In this document: positions 10,197 through 20,517 of the stretch, in pieces | Layout of the letters: the number at the start of each line of letters is the position of its first letter | Numbering within the stretch: the stretch's first letter is position 1 | Assembly: GCA_000727475.1 (NCBI GenBank) | Contig: KL647305.1 | Coordinates: forward strand, 88,958 to 152,957 | DNA: 64,000 nt | Direction of reading: 5' to 3' | DNA from: Sarcocystis neurona | Taxonomy: Eukaryota; Apicomplexa; Conoidasida; Eucoccidiorida; Sarcocystidae | Notes under the pieces: generated by a model | Databases searched by the model: none | What the model saw: only the letters and a program-made list of their open reading frames with translations | What the model was told of the DNA's origin: nothing | Made by a program: the position numbers and the translations under genes

Positions 10197-13100
10197 AGAG
10201 GTGGAGCAACTGCAGCGGTGGATCGACAAGCCGACGAGAGGCGCAAGACGTGGGGGAGCTGCGTCAAAGAAAAGGGTGGATATCCCGGCAGATACATGTG
10301 TATATCGTAGACATGTACACGTACAGGGACGTGCACACATCCGTGTCCCGCTTTCTGCGTATAGAGGTGTGAGTGAGGATATTTCTCTGGTGGAGGAAGG
10401 CTGAGAATGTGAACCAGGAGTGGAGAGGGAGATGCAGAATCGGAGTGAAACACAATGAAGGGAGACAGTTACGTATTCATGTGTCTGCAGAAGCACATGG
10501 CAAGTTCGTGAGGGTGAGCTCACGTCTGTGTCACAACACAGCCAGGTGTCGGAGGCGTCTGCGCGGTTGTCTCGCGTTTATAGACTTTCAGGGGCCTGTG
10601 CGCAAGTGAGTGTTTGAGTGCAGGGTTTGTTCTGGAAGCAGTCCGTTGTAACCTTGAATCTCTATATCTCTGTGTACATATCTGTATGTACCTGTGCATA
10701 TCCGTAGCTAGCGTCGAAACGCCGTTTAATTTGTATTGGTTTCTGTCACCGGCCTGGACCTCTGCGCACTTTTCCAGTTTCCACTGTGTCGCTGCTTATA
10801 CGAGTGTGTCTGCGAATGGAACGTTCCGTCTTACGCCGAACGTGCAGGGAAGCCACGGAGGGCACAACGTGTCGCAGAAATCGCGTGCGCGTGCAGCATA
10901 CACACGAGTAGCCACCGCAACAGCTGCAGCATTCTTAGCGTTCACCTGACCGGAATGCGACGTGTCGCAGGCAAGAAGGAAGGTGTCGCTTGGACACTGG
11001 GTAGCCGGCATGCCCTCGGCTGGCGGGCATCGAACGTCTCCTGACCAGCTGCACCATTGCATGTGTAACGTTACGGTGGAAACCAAGCGAGCATCAATCA
11101 TTCTTCTAAAACCCTCGTTCCACAGATCCATTTGATGTTTGACTAAATGGGCGGGCAAGAACCTGTCTAACGCCTGGATAAATCATGCAGATGCTTTCCT
11201 TCGGGGCCCGAACTGTGGATATTCTCACTTTAGATGCACTGTTCGAATCACTCTGCAGCTGAAAGGCAACAAAGCAACACGCAGCTAGCGGCATTTCATC
11301 CACCGAACACACACAATCCGCCGGACTGCTACGCATTGAGCACGTAATGCGTGTGAGCGTGCTGAATTGATTGTGCGGCTGCTACGCGTACAGTGCCACT
11401 CAGTAACGTTGACAGGGCGCCAGCGTTAGGCGGTCCAGTGGGACAGCTAGCACGTGTGTCGTTTTCTGTATGGCTGTGGAATTGACGCACCTTTATCACT
11501 AGCTGACTGGTCACGGAGATCACACGCGTATGACGCTCCTGAGTTCACTAAGCAGCTAGCATGCGGAAACAGTACTGCTGGTGATGTACAGTTGACAAAC
11601 ATTTTGGCGTTATTATCAGTGCTCCGTCTGCAGCTGGGCAGGCTTGAGGCCTGCGTGACCACGTGCAACATGAAGGGAGGCGAAGTAGCGTATACAGACA
11701 AGAAAGCCCAGCTCCGCGGATACATGGAACACACGTTCGCGGAAGCGCGTACTCCATCAGGCTCTGCTGCACATGGAAAGGGGGTGTAGTTCCAGGACGG
11801 CGATAGAGCTGGACATAGATATCACTATCGCGGCGTCAGAGAAGGTCTCCGCGGACACGTAGACACATCTGGGTGACGCTGCACAGCAGCTGAGTAAAAA
11901 AAGGTGTCCATTTTGCTTTCCGCGAACACAGACATGTTTCCTTATTAATTCTTCATTCGTGGGATACGCCAGTGTCGCCTGTTTCATCCTGTTACCTGCC
12001 TTCTGATCTATAGTGGATGATGAGGATGATGCACAAGTACAGAAAACGATGTTCTTAGATTACAGCTACATTAGGAATATAAGCCACTCAGAGAAGTAAA
12101 CATACATATTTACGTATGTTCGCGCACGCAGGTAAGCTGACAGCCTTTCAGACGTTAAAAAACGCTCAAGCCGTGTAGTTTTACCGCAGTGCATCCACCT
12201 TGCGGAGTTTAAAGCGCTTGTTTTGCTCACGGAGTCGGCTCCACGTTTTCACGATTTGATCCCCTGCTGGGAGACCTTCAGTGCCTGGATGTGCTTTCTA
12301 GAGCAGGGTAGACACAGCGTCTGCCTACGCGTACAATAGTAAGCGGCCTTTAACGGCGGAAAACGCACGTGCATCATTGTGTGTACACTTGTACATCGAG
12401 GCACGTAAAGGGACCAGATAAAGATAGAGGAGTGCATATGTGTATGCCAGAGGGCCGTCACTGTGTATTCACCTGGGCTGTATGTGTCTCCCTTTCTGAA
12501 GCTTGCGGAAAGATGTAGTGGTGCGTATCTCTGTTCATTACATTGGATACGTGCGTGTCCAACTTGCAACAAGACTGTTCTTTCCTAGGAGCGGGGTGCG
12601 CGCTGTCTGTTTCCGAATAAGCCGTCTGATCAAAAGCACCGGCCTGACGGACTGGTGAATTCATTGTGGAGGTGGGATTACGAGTGTCTGGTAAGTGAAC
12701 GATTTTGGTGTGTGTCATACTACAATGCGGTGTCGTCGAAGCTAGTCTAGCTGTGTCTACAGTTGGGTGTGCTTTTGTACACTTGTACACGTGTTCGACG
12801 CGGACGATACCACGCGTGTAGGCGGAGCTGGGGTGACGCGCCCAGCCTCGAAGCGTGAGGATTACATGCGTGCATCTTTTTTAATAACTACGAATGCCTG
12901 GAAGAGGCACAGTTTTTTTCATTCGATTCGTGTTTTCGCGACAAGCCTGAAGACTTATGTGTATTACTACACGTAGCTCATCTATAAATGAGAGCAGGTC
13001 TGGACCATTACGTAGTGCAGCGCCCACACGGCTCCCAGGATGAAGCAGACGCAGAGTGCGCAATAGAACGTTGAACAGGAAAGGAGATGGACGCACCAGC

Positions 13101-13980
13101 AGCATTAGGATGTCAAGTTTCCTTAAAGGAGTGACGTGTTGTAGATTGAATATCGTCGTACTGTGAGACACGCGTGACCCCTGCCGTGTCTCCTGCTTCT
13201 GCAGACGCAGTCACCTAAGTGGTACTACGACAACGGCCTCTATGTGAAGAAGATGTTCTCTCCCAGAGCAAAAACCTACCTTTCTTGTACCCCTCTCACC
13301 GTTCGCACACGAATGTACACCTACATGCACACATGTAGAAAAGAAAGACGTCAAACCCACTACTTCATCGCGTTACATACAGCACACTCAGTTGTAAGTG
13401 GATACAACCACGTGTATTTTCTGTTTTTGCGTCCCGGCCTCCTTCTCCTGAGTTTACTACGCTCACTCGTACATCCCGCCTGTACAAAATATTACACACA
13501 TCGTACTGTTGAAACTATACGGCATTCGCCCTTATCGCCGTCTCTCAACTCTCCTTCCGTTGCTCGTGGTTGCTGCAGAAGTATCAACAGGGGGGCAACA
13601 TCCTGTGATACTCGTGCTTCCATTTCCCCTGTGAATGCATTGCTCCATTTTACGTTTTGGTGCTACACATTCACTCTGTACCTTCAATGGCCCTCTTCTA
13701 ATCTGTATCAGAAGGACAAAAGGTTATGAGTGTCTGCAGGGCTGCGCTTATACTTCGAAACATCCACGTGCAGGTGCTGACCGATTTGCTCACCTCTAGA
13801 GAACACAGTGCTCGACTCAAGTTCAGAAGATGCGAGAGACATTTGCACAATCCGCTGGTGATCTCATGGCTTCCATAGTTCTGCTCCAGCGGAGACTCGT
13901 TGCAGTTGCCGTGACGACGCTGCTGCTAGTTTCGTTGAAAGGCCGTATAATTTGCACCGTGGCCAAGTTCTGCTTTCCCG
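10197..13980. other. Intergenic, no gene seen
   Basis: Only short, mutually overlapping frames occur, many caused by GTACAC/GTATAC-type alternating sequence (for example 10265-10345). The longest, about 160 codons at 13244-13729 on the plus strand, has no ordered composition and no recognisable domain. I found no RNA gene. Confidence 0.5.
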
Positions 13981-13983
13981 TGA

Positions 13984-14204
13984 GTGGACTACCACATGTG
14001 GGAAGTACGTTTAAGGGTAGTCATTCCTTCACGCATATTCGTGGAAGATTCGCCCGATGCAAGGTGTAGATTACGCCCCGTGGAAGAGGCCGTCAGACTA
14101 CCGTATGTGGGAAATATGCTAAAGGGTAGTCGTTCTTTTTGGCGTATTCGTGGAATATTCACCTGATGCAAAGTGTAGAGTATGCCCGGTGGAAGGGACC
14201 GGCA
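13984..14204. repeat. Two-copy tandem repeat, period 109 bp, each copy with a potential hairpin
   Basis: Copy 1 starts at GACTACC 13987-13993 and copy 2 at GACTACC 14096-14102. The copies share long blocks such as ATTCGTGGAA and GATGCAA and are roughly 75-80 percent identical by eye. In both copies GACTACC is followed about 22 bases later by the complementary GGTAGTC (14016-14022 and 14125-14131), so the stem is preserved while the loop varies. No coding frame is maintained through both copies. It could be a decayed mobile element, a structured RNA or an ordinary minisatellite. Confidence 0.7.
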
Positions 14205-15610
14205 GTGACGTCGACAGTACCCACGACGCACGTGAGCTAGGACTGCATCAAAATCGATCCGTCCATGTGGAATAAGCATCGTTCGAGGGCGACGTATACG
14301 GGATTAGCGTGACGAATAACACACCACACAAGTGATAATGCACATGTACATTGTAGAACATGCAAGTTTACGTTACCCAGTGTACGTAGACTGCATGTCG
14401 CATTGTAGCCGTTGTGCGTGTATGTGCCTTCATGTTCTTACGCGTGTAGTGAGTGTATGCGGTAAAAATGCTCCCGAAACCAGCGTCGGTTGTGCTGTTC
14501 ACGTACCGCAAGACCTTTGTTACGTCCTACGCATGGTCGTCTTCTACGACGGACCTTCATTTCCACGCGAAACCCGGTAGAAGAACACCGCGTTCACGCC
14601 AATCTTCGGTTGATCATTCTGCCTGTGTCGACAGAGTGACGCGTGCTCCAGAAATTCGAGCTTCCGCCCCAACTCTCGTGCTATTAATACATACGTGTAT
14701 ACACGTACACGCACGCAAAAACTTCCGTGTGCATCCGCATACACATGTACGAGTCTGCAACGATACATACATGCCGCTAGTCCCAGAAAGCTCGCCTCCG
14801 CGTTTTTCAATGTAGACGCGCATTTCAGACACCTGTGCACTCACTCTGAATCCACCAGAGGCGGATTCACTCGTAGCATTTCTTGTAAGGTGAGAAGCGT
14901 GTCGAAACCAAACGTCCACGCTCCCCGCTGGGCGTCAGCACGGCTTCCTACAACCGAACGTTATCGGCTCTACACTCTGCGCCACCAAGGAGACCTTCTG
15001 TGACAGGAGAGCATTTCTGTGTCGAGTGACATTTGTTACGCCTAGCTTTTGTGAACTGTTAGCGATTACGAGTGCTAGTTTTTTTGCGCTCTGGGCCTTG
15101 AAGTAGAAGCACTTTCGGAAAGCAGCGCGCAACTGCTGTCCTTCAGCCGGAGCATGGTTCTGTTACAATCCCGAAGTATTCAGTGCTATAATTTATTTTA
15201 GTGAGGGACTTGCAGCACCGGGAATCCACTTGTGCATAAACCAGCTTGCGAGCCCGGAAGTGGCTCCACGTTAGTGTGTCTGCCATTCTCGTTGTTGCTG
15301 CTGTAGCGGCTACAATAGCTGTAGCCATCAGGTGGGTGGCCCCTACTTGCGCGCTGTACCTCCCCTGACGCATGCACCAGAAGCACGGCGTGCAGCTTTT
15401 ATTCAGCGACAATTAGTAAAGGAGAAATGTCGAAGGTTCGAGAGCGAACTCTGCTACGATAGAAGAAATAGCGATCGAACGTGCAGAATTTGGTGTGTCG
15501 GCAGCAGTAGTGATACATTCATTACGGGTACACTGCATCCCCGAGGCAGGCTAATAGGCGGGGTCGCGGATTCCGCATGGATTCTCCGTATTGACACAAG
15601 CCGCTTACGG
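14205..15610. other. Intergenic, no gene seen
   Basis: This stretch contains alternating purine-pyrimidine DNA near 14340-14420 and 14690-14790 and short frames only. I see no support for a gene or RNA. Confidence 0.5.
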
Positions 15611-15615
15611 TAAAG

Positions 15616-16601
15616 TTGGCTAAACTTGAAGGCGGTGCCGCATATAGTGTATCACGGAATTCCAAAGTTTTCTCTCCGTCCGCAGAAACTGTTGCTTTTG
15701 CTGCCGTTGCCGCACTGGCTGGCGTTGCGGCTGCTGCTGCACCGGCCGCTGGCGGCTCCGTTTTTCGGCTCCGCGATGGCTACTGGCTCTGCGGTTGCCT
15801 TTCCGGGCCGAGGTGCAGTCCTTTTTCATTCTCTGCCGTGACACCCCAATCTTGAGATGTGAATACAGTCTTCTTTTCAACGAAAGCGAATGCTCCGAGC
15901 CGCGTGGCACTGCCGGTTCACTCCGCCGGTCGCGCCTTCCCGCCTTTCCCCGTAGTCTCCTTGTGCAACGCGGTGAATTCCAGCATACACACAATCTACC
16001 CCTTCGCACCTTTTCCGCGGGTCTTTGCCTCCGTCGTCCAGTTGTCTCTCTGCTGAGGAGCGTTCGTCGCAGCTGCCAGCCGCAGCTGCGTTTCAGGGAC
16101 AAGGCGGCAGCGTTTTCAGCAGCCCACCCGACAGCTGCGCTCGGAAGCCGTGACCGCGCAGCGGCGCCACAGCATGCAACAGTTCTCTACAGCTGCAGCA
16201 GCACCAAGGCTTCAGTTCCAGAAAGCAACAGGATTACGACAACACTGGCAGGGAGAGCAGCTACGGCAACAGGACCAGGAAGCTGCACCCTGCACACGCA
16301 CCACGATAGAGGTAACGGCCTTCGTTGGGGTGGCACTCGTGAGCAGCAGTGGACCGGAGAAAGCTGTGTGCACGTAGTTGAGTACAGTGCGACCGAAAAA
16401 CGGCATTTTGCTGCACAGCAATTACCGCCTCGTTGTCAACACCATTTCTGCTTGCCTCTTTTCGAAGCTCCTGTACAAGACAGCTGCTGCCTTTGTCTTC
16501 TGCTTGTTAGGATTACCGCTGTCCTCTGATAACGGCGTCGTGCGTCCCGGTACGACAGACAGCAACTACACGGTTTCGCGCCCGCCAGCTTGACACACGC
16601 C
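15616..16601 (+). other. GC-richer block with weak multi-frame coding potential
   Basis: About 1 kb is compositionally like coccidian exons, with Ala- and Gln-rich readings in several frames: a plus-strand frame of 244 codons at 15795-16529, a plus-strand frame of 79 codons at 15616-15855 and a minus-strand frame of 160 codons at 15620-16102. None has a recognised domain, and no splice pattern could be chosen. It may hold an unrecognised small gene or decayed coding DNA. The plus strand is listed only because it has the longest frame. Confidence 0.2.
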
Positions 16602-17974
16602 ATCACGATGTCGATCCGGTAGGGGCTCCTCTTCTTTTGGCGTACCCTCTCTGCTTAATCGACCTTCTATTCTGCACTCCGCTATTATTCGTAAAATGAG
16701 CGTTGACGTACTACTAACAATACGAATACATGCAGTGCACACTGAAACTTCTGTCCTCGTAGTCACTTCTCCTCTTCTCTCTGTGTTCCAATTAGGCAGT
16801 GGTTTTGCGCGTGTTTGTTGTCTAAAGATTGTTGTGGTGTACGCAAACTAACGAGGTCGTTTCTCGGTGTCTTCTCACAGTAGCGCATCGCGCCTTTTTA
16901 CGTTGTTCTCTGGAAAACACGCTAAAAAATGCGAGCACACGGACAGGTAGGCGCCTGTGAGTGTATACGTACGTGTATATGCATGTGTATAGACAACACG
17001 CACAGAGAAGTCCCGCCGTGTGTGTATACTCGTGACTTATATACGTACGTGGCGATCTATGCGTGTGTGTATTCACGTAACGTGTGTCTGTCTCCATCCG
17101 TGGAGAACACGTGAAATCTACGAATGACTGCTGCCCACCTCGTAGCGACAGTCACGTCGTATGAAGGTGAACCAGCGTGTAGCGGCGAAGTGTTCTGCTA
17201 GAGTCCCAGCTGCGGGAAACGCAACACAAGCGAGTTGTGCGGCAGCCCATGCAACGTTGAGGGCACACCGCAAAGAAGTGTGCAGCAGCAGAGCAGCATC
17301 GGCCTGCGCGGGCGCGAAAAGCTAGAACTGCAGCATTCACCGGCAGCAGCGACGGTGGACGCACCGGTGAAAGCTTCGCGGCGGCCAGTAGCCACAGCAC
17401 CGTAGGTATAGGGCAGACGAATGCCCGGCAGCAGAGCACGAGCAACAGCGTTTTCACACTGTCGAGTTACGCACAGGCCGATTCGCGTAGATTCAAAGGC
17501 ATTCCCTCTGAAGGGTTGGGTGTGAAACACCCTGGTGGTTGTCACAGGGGAACAGAAATCGAAGACGAAGCCGCCGTCGAGAAGGAAAGTGGCACAAGAG
17601 GCTCACGGAGAAGAGAGTTCAAATTCACGAATGGGGCTGCACCGGTTCTCTTTGTCATTCCACGGCACGTGTCCCTTAAGAGAATTCTTCTTTACCCCCC
17701 ACCCCAGTCCGTAGCCTGTTTTTAACGCTTGAGGCGAGAAGGTGCGGGTCCTGCAAGTGTATGGTGCAGGTGCACGTGGCTGTCGTGGAATTAATCGCTG
17801 CCTTCCATCAGCCCACGACGTGTGGTTGGCTCGTGCGCGGATGTGATACGCTTGTCTGTCAACGCGTGTATGTGGGCGTGGGGCCCCCTTCGGGGTCTGC
17901 TTGGGACATGACCGCGGCCGCTGCATTTGTTTTCCGCTCTCCTTCCGTCCTCCGAATCACGACGCTGCTCGTGG
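16602..17974. other. Intergenic; alternating purine-pyrimidine island
   Basis: Positions 16960-17100 are almost continuous GTATAC/GTACGT-type alternating sequence. Elsewhere only short frames are seen, and no gene is supported. Confidence 0.5.
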
Positions 17975-18256
17975 CTAAGGGAAGAAACAGACCCATGACT
18001 TAGAAGAAAGGCCCCTCGCCGCAGCCCGTGAGAGTAGGCTGTACGCACCTATATTACAACTCCAGTGAAAACAGGAACACGCGCTTTTTCGACCTGCTCC
18101 TAGAGCAGCAGGAGCAGCACGGACGTCCTGCAGCTGGCGTGCGGAAGCAGCCGTAGCAGCAGGGAGGGCGTTCTGCAGCTGACGTGGGGGAGCAGCAGTA
18201 GCAGCAGGGAGGACGCTCTGCAGCTGGCGTGAAAGGACAATATGTTCTTGTGTCAT
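17975..18256 (-). CDS. Short candidate gene with three 15-residue repeats
   Basis: An ATG-initiated frame of 93 codons on the minus strand contains three successive 15-residue units, each beginning RQLQ, the first two continuing with LPAATAA. The underlying DNA is a 45-bp tandem repeat at about 18110-18235, and the differences between units keep the frame open. The remaining C-terminal part is Cys- and Ser-containing with no domain. A period divisible by three is weak evidence of coding, because a GCAGCT-rich satellite could give the same by chance. No neighbours suggest a function. It may be only an exon of a larger gene or non-coding. Confidence 0.25.
   Translation of the reverse strand: MTQEHIVLSRQLQSVLPAATAAPPRQLQNALPAATAASARQLQDVRAAPAALGAGRKSACSCFHWSCNIGAYSLLSRAAARGLSSKSWVCFFP
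18110..18235. repeat. 45-bp tandem repeat, about 2.7 copies
   Basis: Each unit contains CTGCAGCTG(G/A)CGTG followed by a GCAGCAG(T/C)AGCAGCAGGGAGG-like stretch. Copies start near 18126, 18171 and 18216. Units differ by several substitutions but not by length. Confidence 0.6.
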
Positions 18257-20517
18257 GAATCTCTCCCGTATGCATCACTGTTCGTCTGCAGTCCACTTCT
18301 GTGTTGCAGCTCGTTGTGGGACGACTTCCCTGAATGTTTCCTGTTTAAAAAGTAGCTTTGTCCACTACGGATACGTGTCGGCTCTGTACGTGGCCTCATA
18401 GACGTCTTTCGTTTTGGCGACGTGCTTTTACCTGCGACGTGTGCACCAGCAGTTTGGCCGGTGCGTACAAGTGTGTGGCTTCAACCTAGGACAGCAGCTT
18501 CGGGTGAAAGTACCTGTGCAAGGGCGCCCCTTCTCAGGTCGGCGATCCGACGGGTGTGCCTACGTGTACGCACCTGCTGCCTGCCTGTGCGTGAGGGCGC
18601 GCGACGCATAGAACCACATGCATGCATGCGCAGCCTGCTGCCAGCAGCTCTGGAACTGGGTCTATCTTTCATTCTTCCTGGCGTTTCTACAGTAGGCAAA
18701 AACACGTGATGAGGGTACGGAAGGGCCGTTTGCTTGAATTCACGAAGATGACGTGAATAGGTAGACATATGTGTATATGTATGTTGCTCCCTGTAAACGT
18801 GTAAAGCGTCAGGGGCGGGCACCTTAGGCGGAGTGCGTCGCGTAGGTCCTAGCGATGCGAAGAAGCGCCTACGGCACCAACCAGTGCTGCATGGCCCTGC
18901 GCGCAGTACGCAGGTCTGCTGCCGCGGCGTAGTTCCCGGAACTACGAGTGGCTTCACCTCTGTACTACGAGTATAATCGCTACGAGTACTCCTTGTGGGA
19001 GCGTAGTAACAAGGCTGGGCACATGCTGTCCCTTGCCTCCCTACACGAGTGTGCCGGTAGAGGTGTACGTACGCCGACATGCCATGGAGGGCTCCATTTT
19101 CGACAGGCGTGCAATTTTTCGAATGTGGACGACGTCACCCAGGAGAACCCAAAGTTGGTAGTGTGACTGAAGCACGGCTGTTTGCTGTTCTACGGTTTAC
19201 TTCGGTTGGGAGGAACACTTTAAACGATGGGCACGTAGTGCATCAGTGTGTGTCTTCTTCTAAATCAGTTTACGGGCCTGCCGTCCTCTCAGTCCTTTTC
19301 TCCTGATTTATCCCCGTGCGTGTGTGTGCTTTTCTGTCGCCCTTCCTGGACTGACACACAGATAGAGGGAAACGTGAATGAGTTGCTGGGTAGAGCTTGA
19401 AAGCGTGGCTGATGTGCCTGCAGCTCGTTGAGTGATATGCGCCGGGAAGACGAGAAGGACCCGAATAAAAAGACAACGTCGAGTTTCACAGGGGGAGAGC
19501 GGTCTGGCCTTGCAGTGGAAAATCCCTACGACGGTGACGAAGAAAACGGTGAAGCTCTGGGACCGAACCCCCTCGGGGGGTACGCACACGTCGTGTAAGC
19601 GCCAGCTCAGGGGCAGCAACAGCACGATGTGAACGCCTGCGTAGAAGATGACGGTTCAGCGCGCCCGTGTGTGTCAGCAGGGACGGGAACGTGTGCGGCA
19701 CCTCTTTGCTGTACACGTGCTCCATCTGTGTACCCATGCTTCGTGTGGATGTACGTGCGCCCACACAAAAAAATGTACAACGCTGCCGCGTGACGTCGGT
19801 GACAGTGAAGTGGCTCACATCTGCGCAAACGTGGCGCAGGAGTGTGCTACGATTCGCAAGGTTGCCGACATGATTCCTTATTTCCTGTTCTTTTCGTTTC
19901 CATGTTGCCGCGCCTTTCCCAAGAGTTGCGAAGGCTGCTGCTGCGCGCCAGGCAGAGGAGAAGGAGGAGGGTGGCATGCGTCCAGCCGTGCGCCTGTGAA
20001 TGTCAGCGTGAAGGTGTGCGGCAGTCCCTTTTCTTCTCAACCGTCGTGGCACGCTGCGCAGCTGCTGCTCCTGACGGCAGAGGAAAGTCACCCTCCCTCA
20101 GAGCAGCAGCTCATGCCACATGCGCTCCAAGACAGCCTGGTGCTGCCGCTGCGGCTGCTGTTGTCGGTGTGCTGCCACAGGTGGTGCAGCTGCTGTTGGG
20201 TCTTTGCCGCGCTGTGGCTGCTGTGCTTTTGCTGCTATCGTTAGTGCTGCGAAAATTCAACGGCGTCGCCTACTCGAACAAGCAGCGGACGTCCATTTGT
20301 ATGCCTTAGGTCTCCGCAAGAGAAGCCACAGGTGCACGGACGCTTCCTGCAGGTTCCGCGGCTGCTTGTGGACAATTAATAAGGAAATGTGTATGCTCTG
20401 CGTCCGTGGTTTCTGCCTCTGAAGCGCTGCTGCCGCTGCTGCTGTGGGTGCTGCTGCTGCGACTTCGTTCGTCCGCTGCTGCACGCATACGTGTCAGGAG
20501 GGGCAGGGCGCCCCCAG
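18257..20517. other. Interval upstream of the p47 gene; probably includes its undetected 5' exon(s)
   Basis: Positions 18257-19800 show no convincing gene. Positions about 19900-20300 are GCTG/GCAG-rich and readable in all three plus-strand frames without stops for 60-100 codons, so the N-terminal exon(s) of the SEP/UBX gene may lie here. I could not choose a frame or a donor that meets the acceptor at 20516-20517. Confidence 0.35.

Noticed and set aside
15425..15450. GTTCGAGAGCGAAC palindrome considered as part of a tRNA
   Set aside because: No acceptor stem, anticodon arm or terminator context can be built around it.
19486..20091. 201-codon minus-strand frame upstream of the p47 gene
   Set aside because: It has no recognisable domain and overlaps the likely 5' region of the plus-strand p47 gene. 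It is compositionally ordinary for chance frames here.
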